Below are positions 11,801 to 22,318 of a stretch of DNA of 64,000 nucleotides, in pieces; position 1 is the first letter of the stretch; the number at the start of each line of letters is the position of its first letter. Under the pieces are notes generated by a model. That model did not search any database and was not told the DNA's origin. It saw only the letters and a list, made by a program, of their open reading frames with translations. The DNA comes from Larix kaempferi. Taxonomy: Eukaryota > Streptophyta > Pinopsida > Pinales > Pinaceae. The stretch spans positions 3,611,501-3,675,500 of the forward strand of contig BSBM01000597.1 of the NCBI GenBank assembly GCA_027924585.1, written 5' to 3'. A program made the position numbers and the translations under genes.

Positions 11801-13434
11801 AAAGAAGAGGACCAGATCACATACCAGCTATATTGCTTTACTCTGTGATATCATGAACAAAGAACCTTCCAGTTATGAAGAGGCAGTGGAAAATAAAGAA
11901 TGGAAGGATGCCATGGTCGAGGAATACCAATCAATAATGAAGAATGATGTTTGGGATGTTGTCCCAAGATCTGAAGGGAAGTATGTTGTGACTTCCAAAT
12001 GGATCTACAAGATCAAACATGCTGCAGATGGAAGCATAGAGAAATACAAAGCGAGATTTGTAGCTCGTGGCTTCTCCTAGAAAGAAGAAATTGACTATGA
12101 AGAAAATTTTGCTCCTGTATCCAGATACACTTCCATCAGATCAGTACTTGCTCTGGCTGCAGTGATGAAATGGAAGATACACCAGATGGATGTCAAGACA
12201 ACCTTCTTGAATGATGTAGTCGAGGAGGAAGTGTACGTGGAGCAACCACTTGGTTTTGAGACACATGACAGGAAGTCATATGTGTGCAGGTTGAAGAAAG
12301 CCTTGTATATCTTGAAGCAAACTCCTAGGACTTAGTATTGGAGGATAGACAACTTTCTATCCAGTTTGGGCTTTACCAAGAGTAAAGTGGATTCCAACCT
12401 TTACTACAAGGTTGAGGAGGGAAATCCTGTGATACGACTATTGTAGGTGGATGACTTGTTTGTTACATGTGATGATAGATTAATTGCTGATACCAAGAGG
12501 AAGCTTGCAGCCGAGTTCGAGATGAAGGACTTGGGGATGATGCACTATTTTCTAGGCATGGAGGTGTGGCAAAGTGCAGAGGGAATCTTCCTTGGACAAG
12601 GGAAGTATGTAGTAGAGGTCCTGAAGAGGTTCAGGATGATCGACTACAAAGTCGTGGCCACACCTATGGAATCGAACCTGAAGCTTCTGTGTGATGCTTC
12701 ATTTGATCCAGTTGATGTCACTATGTATCATCAGATGATTGGGTCCTTGATGTACCTGATGAACACGAGACCAAATATCTACTTTGCGGTGAACACATTG
12801 AGCCAATTCCTAACGGATCCCAGAGGTGTTCACCTGGTTGCTGCAAAGCACATTCTAAGGTACCTGAAGGGTACAATTGACTATGGGCTTAAGTATGATG
12901 CGAATCAAAAGTTTAACCTGCAGGGTTATGTTGATTCGAACTAGGTAGGCAGTGCTGCAGATAGGAAGAGCACATTTGGGTGCTGCAGATAGGAAGAGCA
13001 CATTTGGGTGCTGCTTTAGTATGGGATCAGGTGTGATATCTTGGTTTAGCAGTAAGCAGTCCTGTGTAGCACTAAGTACAGCCGAAGTAGAGTATGTTGC
13101 AGCTTGTTCGGCTAGTTGCGAGGTAGTATGGCTTCAGAAGCTACTGTCTGAGTTATTTGATCTCCTGCTGGAGGCTACTGGTATCTTTTGTGATAACCAG
13201 AGTTGTGTGAAGCTGTCTGAGAACCCGGTGTTCCACGATAGGTCGAAGCACATTGAGATTAGATATCACTATATCAAGGAAATGGTGTAGAGAGGAGCAG
13301 TGAAGCTCCTGTATCTTGCAAAGGACAAGCAGATTGCAGATGTGCTGACGAAACCACTAGCCAGAGTGAAGTTCGAATACTTCAGAGAGAGGCTTGGTGT
13401 TCTTCAGATTGATGACACTTTGAGGAAGAAGTGA
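11801..13434 (+). pseudogene. Element A reverse transcriptase and RNase H
   Basis: RT begins near SYEEAVENKEWKDAMVEEYQ and WIYKIKHAADG. UAG codons lie at 12078, 12333 (TGG to TAG in the PRxWYWRID motif) and 12444 (replacing Tyr of YVDD, leaving stop-VDD). RNase H includes YLKGTIDYGLKYD, a DSN-stop-VG motif (UAG at 12942) and VALSTAEVEYVAA. A 28-bp tandem duplication at 12952-13007 shifts the frame. UAG at 13288 is followed by ADVLTKPLARVKF and the terminal UGA at 13432-13434. Element B at the same sites reads Tyr in YVDD, Trp in DSDWVG and a single copy of the 28-bp unit. Confidence 0.88.
12952..13007 (+). repeat. 28-bp tandem duplication in RNase H
   Basis: Two identical units, 12952-12979 and 12980-13007, each beginning GTGCTGCAGATAGG. 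28 is not a multiple of three, so the downstream frame moves by one base. Confidence 0.93.
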
Positions 13435-13550
13435 TGGACACATTTGCTGGAGCCATTCCAAGCATGATGAGAGGAGAATCCATCCCATGGCTATGGATGT
13501 AAGCGTTGGATGATGAGCATCAGGACGATGTTCGAGTTTCTGCTCTGTAT

Positions 13551-13790
13551 GATCAGTTGGATTGTTTATATGTATGTATGCATCATGTTGGATGCTTGTT
13601 ATGATCAGTTGGATCATTCATATGTATATGCATCATGTTGGATGCTGGATATGATGAGTTGGATCATTTGTATGTATATACATCATGTTGGATGCTAGAT
13701 ATGATCAATTGGATCATTTGTATGTATATGCATCATGTTGGATGCTGGATATGATCAATTGGATCATGTATATGTATATGTGTATGTATC
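13551..13790 (+). repeat. ~50-bp tandem repeat in the element A tail
   Basis: GATCA(G/A)TTGGATCAT recurs at 13551, 13603, 13653, 13703 and 13753. Each unit ends CATCATGTTGGATGCT. Downstream, to about 13990, shorter ATCAGG-ATGAT repeats continue. Confidence 0.85.
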
Positions 13791-14073
13791 AGGTGGATAC
13801 ATTGTATGATCAGGTAGATAATGTATGATGATATGTATCAAGCAGATACTGTGTATGCATTAGGTGGATGCATTGTATGATCAGGATGATCATGGATGAT
13901 GAGCTTCAGGATGTTGCTCCAGATGACATGCATCAGGACGATCCAGTGATGATGATCAAGATGATCATGTGTACATCAGGATGATGTATGGTGAGTATTA
14001 GGTTGATACTCTGTGGCCATGGAACAGGTTGTGAAGATAAGCATATAATCCAGCCCTGGGAGGTTTGTAGATA

Positions 14074-14585
14074 GTCTTTCGAGGTTTTTCCTATGGCATG
14101 TAATGTGGCCCTAGGATATCTAGAAAATGCTCTTTCGAGGTTTTGCTTTGGGAGGACATATAATCCAGCCCTAGGAGATCCGATAGGTTGAGCCGTGTGC
14201 TCGTAATCAGTCTTGGGATGCTCTTTCGAGGTTTTTTCCTATGGCATATAATCCATCCCTGGGATATCTTATAGGTCGGAGTTGTGTACCCGTAACAACC
14301 TGGGATTCTCTTTCGAGGTTTTTCCATGACCACATATAACACATCCCTGGGAGATCCTATAGGTCAGAGCTATGTTCCCGTAATAGCCTGGGATGCTCTT
14401 TCGAGGTTTTATGGTGACCACATATAATACAACCCTGGGAGATCCTATAGGTTGGAGCTGTGTGCTCGTAACAGCCTGGGATGCTCTTTCAAGGTTTTGT
14501 GGTGGGGTCACATATAATATAGCCCTGGGAGATCCGACAGGTAGATTTGTGTGCTCGTAATAGCCTGGGATGCTCGTTTGATATT
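14074..14585 (+). repeat. ~88-bp tandem repeat in the element A tail
   Basis: CTCTTTCGAGGTTTT anchors at about 14074, 14130, 14221, 14308, 14396, 14484 and 14573. Each is followed by CACATATAATA-like and CCCTGGGAGATCC-like blocks and GTGTGCTCGTAA. Element B has the same family at 25324-25915. Long antisense frames here are by-products of the repeat. Confidence 0.85.
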
Positions 14586-14840
14586 TTGTGATGCACGTAA
14601 TAAGTCCTGAGGATTCCACAGTATGGCTAGTGATGATGAAGACCTGCAGGTGGTGGGCCTACATCTAGTATGAAAAAGGACTGGCTCTGTAGAACTTCCT
14701 AAGACGATTAGATTCAGATATTGATTGAGATAGCAGCAGCCATGACGAAGACAATGATTCGAGGATGATGATTCGCTGATGATGATCCAGAGAAGAAGAC
14801 TTTTGCTAGCAGATCTGTGTCGAAAAATACCTTCCTAGTT

Positions 14841-14849
14841 AAGAGCGAG
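14841..14849 (+). promoter_or_regulatory. Polypurine tract of element A
   Basis: AAGAGCGAG directly before the 3' LTR. Element B has AAGAGGGAG at the same place, so one G to C change interrupts the tract here. Confidence 0.75.
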
Positions 14850-15428
14850 TGTTGATGTATATGTAACTTCAGAATGTATTTCATCTATGTATATTGTACT
14901 CCTATAGACATGTGTTATTCCTCTATATGGAAGTGTCATCATTTGTATTGACAAGTGTTGCAAGTGTCATAACTTGCCGATGGGTTATTAGACCACCATG
15001 TGTGGGGTCGGCCCTGATTAAGTTAACCATGGGTTATTAGGCTCAGCTAGAAAATTTGGTCCCATTAGTTTATTGGGCAGGACAAGACAAGTATAAATAG
15101 AGATCGGGAGATCTCTATTTGGACATCTAATTATTCACTTGTACATCAGTCGAAAAGTGGCACACTAGTTGAGGAGGAGGAGGAACTCCTAGTAGAAGAC
15201 TATGTCTTGTACTTTGGTTGTATTATTGCTCTATCTATCTCTAAGGAAGTTGTGGGGTTTTTCACCTCATGGTTTTCCCCACAGAAACTCTGTGTGTCTA
15301 TTGTCTCTTATGTTTGCCTCTTGTTGTGATTGACATGATTGACATGCTTGATATGATAGATATGTTGTACATGTTATTCTCTCAGTAAATATCCTAGAGT
15401 ATATTGAATTAATGCTAAAAAATTAACA
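14850..15428 (+). repeat. 3' LTR of element A
   Basis: 579 bp, TGTTGATG...TTAACA, followed by the GTTTT target duplication. About 7% different from the 5' LTR. Confidence 0.95.
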
Positions 15429-16183
15429 GTTTTGAATCCTTTCACTTCAGTGAGAAAATATTTATTAGGAATGACAGTCACCAAAAAGTAGCTAATCACT
15501 GCAGAATCGTCGTGATACCTTAAGATTATGCCGACGGCTTCTGTGGTGATGAAGAAGTGTATCATAGAGCACAAAATTTCGAAGAATTGGATAATAGGAG
15601 AAGAAAAGGAAAGCATGCTAAAGGAGAAAGCACCAACAAACAAACAAGAGGGATAGTTGAGGAGGAACACCATAAAATATTATAAGAGGATGTTGGAAAG
15701 AAAGCAAAATTAACATCTTTTCTGGAGGAAATGAACAAGAAAATACAAGATGAAGAACAAACTAAAAAATATCAGGAGGAAGAACAAGATAGGAGGGTTG
15801 CAGAAGAAGAAATGATCAAAAAATAATTTTTCAAGCAACAAGAGGTGGCTTGTGTAAGAGAATAAAAAAGGATGTGGGAAGAACTCAAGAGAAAAGAATA
15901 GGAAGAAGCACAGAAGAACGCTATGGAACAACAACAAGGACAGGTGAAGGAGGCTCGAGGTGGTAGTCCTGAGGATATGGACATCGACCAAATTGCTATA
16001 GGCACAGAGGTCCAACTTACTAGAGATCTTTACCCCTTCAAGGAATTAGGAATTACCTCGTAGATGCCATCCAAATATCATGTTGTAGCCAAAATGGATA
16101 ATATAATCTATGATCCCAAAGGAAAGAAGATCTTCAACTTTGTTCCATATGCATGCCAACTATTTGATGAAATGTTCAAATGA
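15429..16183 (+). pseudogene. Unknown conserved-looking frame, C-terminal part (split by element A)
   Basis: If element A and one copy of GTTTT are removed, the frame before 8208 runs on without shift: ...SEWYGG F ESFHFSEKIFIRND, then HCRIVV, a Glu/Lys/Gln-rich predicted coiled coil (KKYQEEEQDRRVAEEEMIKK and EEAQKNAMEQQQGQ), then VQLTRDLYPFKELGITS and KIFNFVPYACQLFDEMF, to a UGA at 16181-16183. About 250 codons stay in one frame with six or so point stops. Function unknown. It may be a retroelement-borne or host gene frame. The join is seen in the sequence; the family identity is inference. Confidence 0.55.
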
Positions 16184-19100
16184 AATGCATTCTCATGTAA
16201 TTTTATGGTTGTGGGATATGCACTGTAATCTCATTGTGACCATGTACTTCTTGGCTTGCACTATGATGTGCACCCCTATTCCCTTCCTTAGAAAAATCAA
16301 TGCAATGTTTCCAAGTTAGCAACTTGACTCATGACAGTCTTATTGGAATTACCATCAACATTGGGCCTAGGCTTGCATTGTTTCCTCGAGTCTTTTAATC
16401 TTCTCACTCTTTCTTTCGCTTGGAAATGCTACCTTCCCTTTGTGCTTATAATGTTGCATTGGCATCAATCAATGACGACAAGGCACCACAAATATAATGT
16501 ACTAGCTTTAGGTGGAAGATCTGGCATTCTATGTTAGAGGTTATCCAAGGTTCTTTGGGTTCTTCTAATTTAACCACACACTACAACAATACCCAGTCTT
16601 TGGAAAACTCTATATTTTAACCTACTAGAAATACAATGCTTAATCTTTTCATGTTCCCTTCCTTGCATCGGATCGACAGGAGGGGACGTGACATGCTTAA
16701 TCCGTTCATATCTCTTATTTTATTACACTGTTTAATGACAATGAAGACATGGATAATCCATTTTTCTTTGTGTCTTTTATGAAAGTATAAATCACCCACT
16801 ATTTTCTCTATTTTGGCTCATAGTTTTTCAAATTGGTGAGTCTTTTCACATATTTCCCTTCTGTATAAGAAAACAATTTATTTCTGATATCCATCTATTG
16901 CATTGTAGACTCTATTTATGTTGTTTGTCTTGATAGGGAATGCGGAATGTCATTGGCTTCATATACAATGCACTAGCCACCCCTATAAGTAGTATAAGTT
17001 CCTATATGAAGCAACGAAATATGGTCAATCTAATGGTTCCACTCATATCATATAGGGGTTGAAGGGTAGGCATTCTCCTAATGCATATCGGGTATTTTAC
17101 TTCCATGAAATTCACCTCAACCATGCCTCTGAAATTAGGTTATTATTATCATCACTTTGTTAATCGAAAGATGCATTGGATCTAAAATGATAGAGGGAAT
17201 TCATTATGACCCTTATTGTTGACTAACCAGGAACAAGTTGGCAGAGGAAATAAGTGTAAAAAAGAAAGTTAGTAGTTCTCGCCCTTCATTGGATTTTGAT
17301 TTTTTTCGTGTATGGTAAGCTACAAAAGAGTAGAAGGACATGCAATAAATTGACACGTTTCTTGGATATACTCAAAGTATGTATTTCTATTTATCCCTTG
17401 CAACTACAGAGGAGCTGCATGTTCAATTTCAATGTCCAAAAATCTTGCATGTGTTTCAATTTATGGTGTTTATCTTACCATCTCCTTTATATGCAAAATG
17501 CACTGATTTGAAACTTTTCTAGAGGAAACAATTTTTTTCCATGGACTTTAACATATTTTAGGGACTAAGAACAAAGACTAGTGTACATGATTTTCTTAAA
17601 AAGAATCACCATTCTACTCTGAAAACATTGATCATTAACCTCTCTGCTGCATCCCATAGTAGTAGAGAAAATAAAAAACTAGATCGAAAACGAAAACTAT
17701 GCCACAAAATGAAAATAAAAAGACGAAAGAGGTTCAATATATCTTGTTCCCTCTACATGGAAGCAAGTATTCCATCCACTAACACGCGTTTTGGTTGAGA
17801 CAGTAGCCTAATTTTCTCTTTCACTATTCCCCTATCTCCATCACTCCTTCCTCCCTTTCCTTCAAGGATTTTGACTGTTAAATCACCAAAGGTGCTTTGG
17901 TTTAGGGGTACATCAATGGCCCAATGTCGCCTCTTTTAACCTTTTTTCTAACTAATCCCATTACAAACCATACCTCCATGCTTTGATGTTATTGTTAACC
18001 CAAAATACAATAATTTGAGGACTTCGAATCTCACTCATAGTTTGGTTTTGGAGATAGTTCTAACTGAATGTCTTGTCTCTGGATCTTGTGCAGTCTCTTT
18101 CTTTGGATCTGATCAATATCTTTCACGTCTTCTAACTTTTTTCCAACTCATTCCATTACAAATCAAACCTCCCCACTTTGGAGGTTTTTTTCCCCCAAAA
18201 TACAATAATTTGAGGACTTCATCTCTTGCTCAGTGTTTGGTTCTGGTGATATTTATAATTGAGTCTCTTGTATCAAGCTCTTGTGAAACCTCTTTCTATG
18301 GATCTTATTAGAATCTTTCTGTTGCTCCACTCAGGATTTAGGATCTTGCTCCTATCAGGATCTAGTATCTTGGTCAACATATACCTCACCTTTTGATCTG
18401 ACACCGATTAGGCATTCACTCTAACCCTACACTTTATTTTCTTCAAGATACCCATGCCATATTTAGGCAAGGTCTTGGTGCCCTGATACCCTTGATTTGA
18501 AATATTTTATATGGAAATGAGAATTTTCCCATGGACTTGGACAGATTTGACGGAGTGACTACTATGGAGGATTTCCCTAAAGCAAATCATAGGTCTACAT
18601 TGAAAACGTTGACCTCTAATTTCTCAATGAGATTTATGGCCATATTTCTACATTCATCTTCCATTCAAATATTTTCTCTAGCTACAATGGTTGAGTGAAA
18701 CATAAAGTAGAAAAAAAAAATTCCACAAAATAAAAATACTAAAATAGATTAATGATAGAAGAACAACACAACAAATTCTAAACAATGATCTTAAAATGAA
18801 AAAAATGATCCTTTATGGGTTTTAAGAAATTCTAGATTGATATATTAATTGGAGGAGAATGAGACAGTGTTAGTTACCAAGAAGAGAGAGGCTCAATAAA
18901 CTACATGTTTCCTTATGTTAAGAAACTGCTTGATTTTTTGTTAGTATGCATTTTATTCGGTTAATCAATAGTTTTAAGGTTTTTGGATTGTTAATTATAG
19001 TTTATTTGGATATATAATATGGTTTCATTTTTTATTTTTTCCCCTAGGAAGTAAACATAAAAGCATGATCAATGGATCGACACTAATGATGAAAAAAATT

Positions 19101-19976
19101 AATCTAAATTTCATTTCATTGCTTTTTTATTTTCTATTTGGTTGTTGGAATCTTAGAGGAATGCACCCCAATGGATTCCTTACACATCATGTGTCTTCTT
19201 AGGACTGAAGATGCTAGGTTTGATGGGTATTTATTCTGCCAAAATCACCAGGGATTAGCTCCTGCCCTCATCCATTTGGAACTCATGCCATACAGGTTGG
19301 AAAATCATGCTATACAAGTTGGGAAGACCAAACTAATAATTGAACAATGGCATTTTCTCCTATGGTTTAGCCCATGTGTATGCATCTTTCAACTTTGTAA
19401 TATGAAAACCATTTATATTTTCTAGGGACTCAGAGGATTGTGACAATGTCCTTTTATTTGAAGACTTTTCAATGCTTAGCATATATGTCCTAGGTATGCA
19501 ACACCAAAATTTTGGTAACAATCAATTAAGTTTGGCTTATTCTATGAGTCTTTTCTCTTATATATATATTTGTATTAGTATTTTATTCTACATTCTATGA
19601 TTGTTGCAGTACAATTTTAGGGGAAAGAATATTAATTTCTAAACTATTCGTATTTGAGTTATTTTCTATGGCATCAGAAGGATTGATTCACTGATAGACT
19701 CCAATATTGTCATCATAATCAAGTGACTTGCTACATCATAACTCTCCTGAAAACATTGTTAGTGGGTGTGTTAAAAAAAGAGAAAAATGTGAGAATCCTG
19801 CCTCCAACAAAAGTTGACTTTATTGTCAAAATAACATGGTTGTATTTCCTTGCGTATGATTGTTGAATATTCATTGTTAAGAAGGAATATCATATGTGGA
19901 ATTCTCCATTGATGTCTTACGTTTTAACCACCTTCATTTAAATTGTTTCTTACTGTCATTTTTGTATCTATGTTAG
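16184..19976. other. No gene recognised; duplicated AT-rich DNA
   Basis: No coding frame I can support; the 95-codon frame at 19138-19425 has no recognisable motif. A stretch at about 17515-17645 (CCATGGACTT...AAAACATTGA) recurs at about 18505-18640, an offset near 990 bp, and encloses the 197-bp tandem repeat listed next. Confidence 0.35.
17942..18320. repeat. ~197-bp direct tandem duplication
   Basis: The first copy starts CTAACTAATCCCATTACAAA near 17949 and the second CCAACTCATTCCATTACAAA near 18146. Both run through CAAAATACAATAATTTGAGGACTTC to TTTCT(T/A)TGGATCT. Roughly 80% identical by eye. Confidence 0.7.
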
Positions 19977-20531
19977 GGTGGTGAAGAGATGGAAGTGACA
20001 TGATTCCTAACAATGAAGGCTATTATTTATTGGACATTGAAGATATGATGCTCAATTATGTCTTTTATATGTCAAAAGTATTGATAATTATTTTATTGCT
20101 ATGTTTATGCTTTGTTCAATTAAATATTAGCCAATAATTCAATTGTGACTAGTTGTTGTGTTCTTGTAGCGTGGAATGAATTTTGATGATGAAAAATTGA
20201 AATACTTACATGTTTTTACTTTCAACTCAGAAAAAAAATGTGGAGGTGTTTCTCTCAAAAGGGTAATGTGTGTATTCATGCATGTCTACATATTGTTTTT
20301 GTGTGTGATAAACTATCTTTTGTCCTTATTGAAGAATATATCAGTTGTATATTACTATCTGTTATTGGCATTTTTATTGTATCCAAATGTAAAATTATAG
20401 TTTGAAACTGAAGTACATATTCACTGGAAAGGAGCTGTAGAGATAATACTAGGTCTCTTCAAATCCAGGATTGACAGTTCTGAATATATGGAAGAAATGA
20501 CTCCGTATAGTGTTTGGTTTGTCTCCTAATA
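19977..20531 (+). pseudogene. Autoinhibited (ACA-type) P-type Ca2+-ATPase, three exon remnants
   Basis: Three intron-separated blocks match in order the nucleotide-binding domain of plant autoinhibited Ca2+-ATPases (ACA8/ACA10-like). Block 1 (19977-20042, after ...TATGTTAG) reads GGEEMEVT-stop-FLTMKAIIYWTLK against the family pattern xGxExEVxGSPTExAILxWxxK; its donor is AT rather than GT. Block 2 (20170-20262, after TTCTTGTAG) reads RGMNFDDEKLKYLHVF then TFNSEKKCGGVSLKR and is followed by GTAATG. Block 3 (20401-20531, after AAATTATAG) reads FETEVHIHWKGAVEIILG, keeping the Lys of the KGA motif, and runs to a stop. No further exons were found. Copia B starts about 50 bp downstream. Truncated pseudogene, not an active pump. 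Confidence 0.75.
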
Positions 20532-20584
20532 TGATGTTGTGTAGTGAAAACATCATCGAACCTGTAGTTCAGGATCTTGATCGG

Positions 20585-21035
20585 AAAGGTGGAAAATTAG
20601 GGTTTCTGCAAAAGTTGAAATTTTTGGAATCTGTGAGCACGGCTAGATGTTCCTCAGAAAAATTGAAGTTTAGAGCACAAGATCGAACCTTTTGGCTGGG
20701 CAGAACCCTGGCCATTATCAAAACCTAGTTCGGGATTTTGACCAGAAGATACGAAAGTTTCAAAGGCAATTTTGAGGGGTCAAATTTTTGGAGATTTCAA
20801 AATTGAAGTATACCATCTTAATCAGCTCAGCAAGGCTTATATTTTCATCCAATCAGAAATTTGAAATTCAAAGTTTAAATTTTTAGGGTTTCTCTGACAA
20901 ACCCCAATCTAGCTCCAGATCAAGTTTCAACAAATCAAAGTGGATTGGGTTAATCCTATAAGAGAATGAATTGGACACCTACATAAGTGAAGAAGTTCCA
21001 GTTTCAGAGGGAGATGAGGCTAAGGCCTTACATAA
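20585..21035 (+). pseudogene. Element B leader and 5' gag piece
   Basis: Aligns with 8980-9530 of element A. At 20942/20943 (AAAGTG|GATTGGG) the 113 bp present in A at 9327-9439 are missing. In A that segment begins GTAAGACC and ends AAGTATAG. The gag start codon is therefore absent. After the junction about 30 gag codons are readable (NELDTYISEEVPVSEGDEAK) before homology stops at about 21035. Confidence 0.75.
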
Positions 21036-21239
21036 GAAGATTACAAGCAATCCCAACAAGTATGACTTGAAGAGATACAAGTATGTTTTGAAATCTGTTC
21101 ATGATTAAGTTTATGATATGGTTGTCTTCATTTGAGGGTAGTACAATCTTGATTAATTTTAGACTTGCCTTATCACCCTAGTAAAAGTATGAATGCATGT
21201 GAATACATTCATTGATTAGGGGTATGACACTTATGATTT
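21036..21239. other. Filler replacing gag-to-RT of element B
   Basis: About 205 bp without similarity to element A lie exactly between the gag piece and the RT piece. Element A has about 2.87 kb at this place. Origin unknown. Confidence 0.6.
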
Positions 21240-22244
21240 TACTACAAGGTTGAGGAAGGCAATCCAATGATACTCCTATTGTATGTGGATGACTTGTTTG
21301 TGACAGGTGAGGATAAATTGATTTCTGACATGAAGAGGAAGCTTGATGTCGAGTTTGAGATGAAGGTCTTGGGTATGATGCATTACTTTCTAGGTTTGGA
21401 GGTGTGGTAGAGTGCAGATGGAATCTTCCTTGGATAAGGGAAGTATGCAGTAGATATCTTGAAGCGGTTCGGGATGATGGACTGCAAGGCCATGACCACA
21501 CCTATGGCATCAAACCTAAAGCTTTTGAGTGATGCTTCATCAGAGATGGTTGATGTCACGGTGTATCGTCAAATGATTGGGTCCTTGATGTACCTTACGA
21601 TCACGAGACCAAATATTTGCTTTCCGATGAACACCTTGAGCCAGTTCCTGACAGATCCTAGACATGTTAGCCTGATTGTTGTAAAGCATATTATGAGGTA
21701 CCTTAAGGGTACGGTTGATTATGGGCTCAAGTATGATGCGAATCGAAAGTTTAACCTGAAGGGTTATGTTGATTCAGATTGGGTAGGCAGTGCTACAGAT
21801 AGGAAGAGCACTTCGAGGTGCTGCTTTAGTATGGGATCAGGTGTGATCTCTTGGTTTAGCAGGAAGCAATCCTACATAGCATTGAGTACAGTCAAAGCAG
21901 AGTATGTCGTAGCTTGTTCGACTAGTTGTGAGGCAGTATGGCTGAGGAAGCTACTGTCTGAGTTATTTGATCTCCCGTTGGATGCTACCTGTATCTTCTG
22001 TGACAACTAGAGTTGTGTGAAGTTGTGTGAGAACCCGGTGTTCCATGATACGTCGAAGCACATTGAGATCAAATATCACTATATCAGGGATATGGTGCAG
22101 AGAGGAGTAGTGAATCTCCAGTATGTTGCGATAGATGAGCATATTGCAGATATATTAACCAAACCACTAACCAGAGTGAAGTTCGAGTAGTTCAGAGAGA
22201 GGCTTGATGTTCTTCAGATTGAAGATACTTCGAGGAAGAAGTGA
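21240..22244 (+). pseudogene. Element B reverse transcriptase (C-terminal) and RNase H
   Basis: One frame from YYKVEEGNP through intact LLLYVDDLFVTG (YVDD at 21282-21293), MMHYFLGLEV, RFGMMDCKAMTTPM, SLMYLTITRPNICF, VDSDWVGSATDRKSTSRCCF and ISWFSRKQSYIALST to RERLDVLQI and UGA at 22242-22244. Stops: UAG near 21408, UAA near 21435, UAG at 22008 and UAG at 22188. Without the N-terminal RT and integrase it cannot be functional. Confidence 0.88.
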
Positions 22245-22318
22245 TGGGACACATTTGCAAGAGACATTCCAAGCATGGTTGTAGGAGGATCCTTCCCATG
22301 GATGTGGATGTAAGTGCG

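Larger units (their letters stand above)
8208..15428 (+). mobile_element. Copia element A: full-length Ty1/copia LTR retrotransposon, decayed
   Basis: 5' LTR, PBS, gag-PR-IN-RT-RNaseH in Ty1/copia order, a long non-coding tail with two tandem arrays, a polypurine tract, a 3' LTR and a perfect 5-bp target duplication are all present. The two LTRs differ at roughly 40 positions plus one 12-bp indel (about 7%, counted by eye). The polyprotein frame has at least nine in-frame stops and one frameshift, so the copy is dead. Element B (20585-26829) is a relative. Confidence 0.95.

Noticed and set aside
14091-14619. Antisense open frames of 83 and 116 codons over the element A tail (and 111 codons at 25435-25770 in B)
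   Set aside because: They are produced by the 88-bp repeat units. Unit lengths are not multiples of three, and no start context or known motif supports them.
15710-16015. 101-codon minus-strand Phe/Leu/Ser-rich frame
   Set aside because: Antisense of the Glu/Lys-rich coiled-coil part of the split frame; a typical shadow.
19138-19425. 95-codon plus-strand frame upstream of the Ca2+-ATPase exons
   Set aside because: Does not match any ACA region, and no splice sites link it to the downstream exon remnants.
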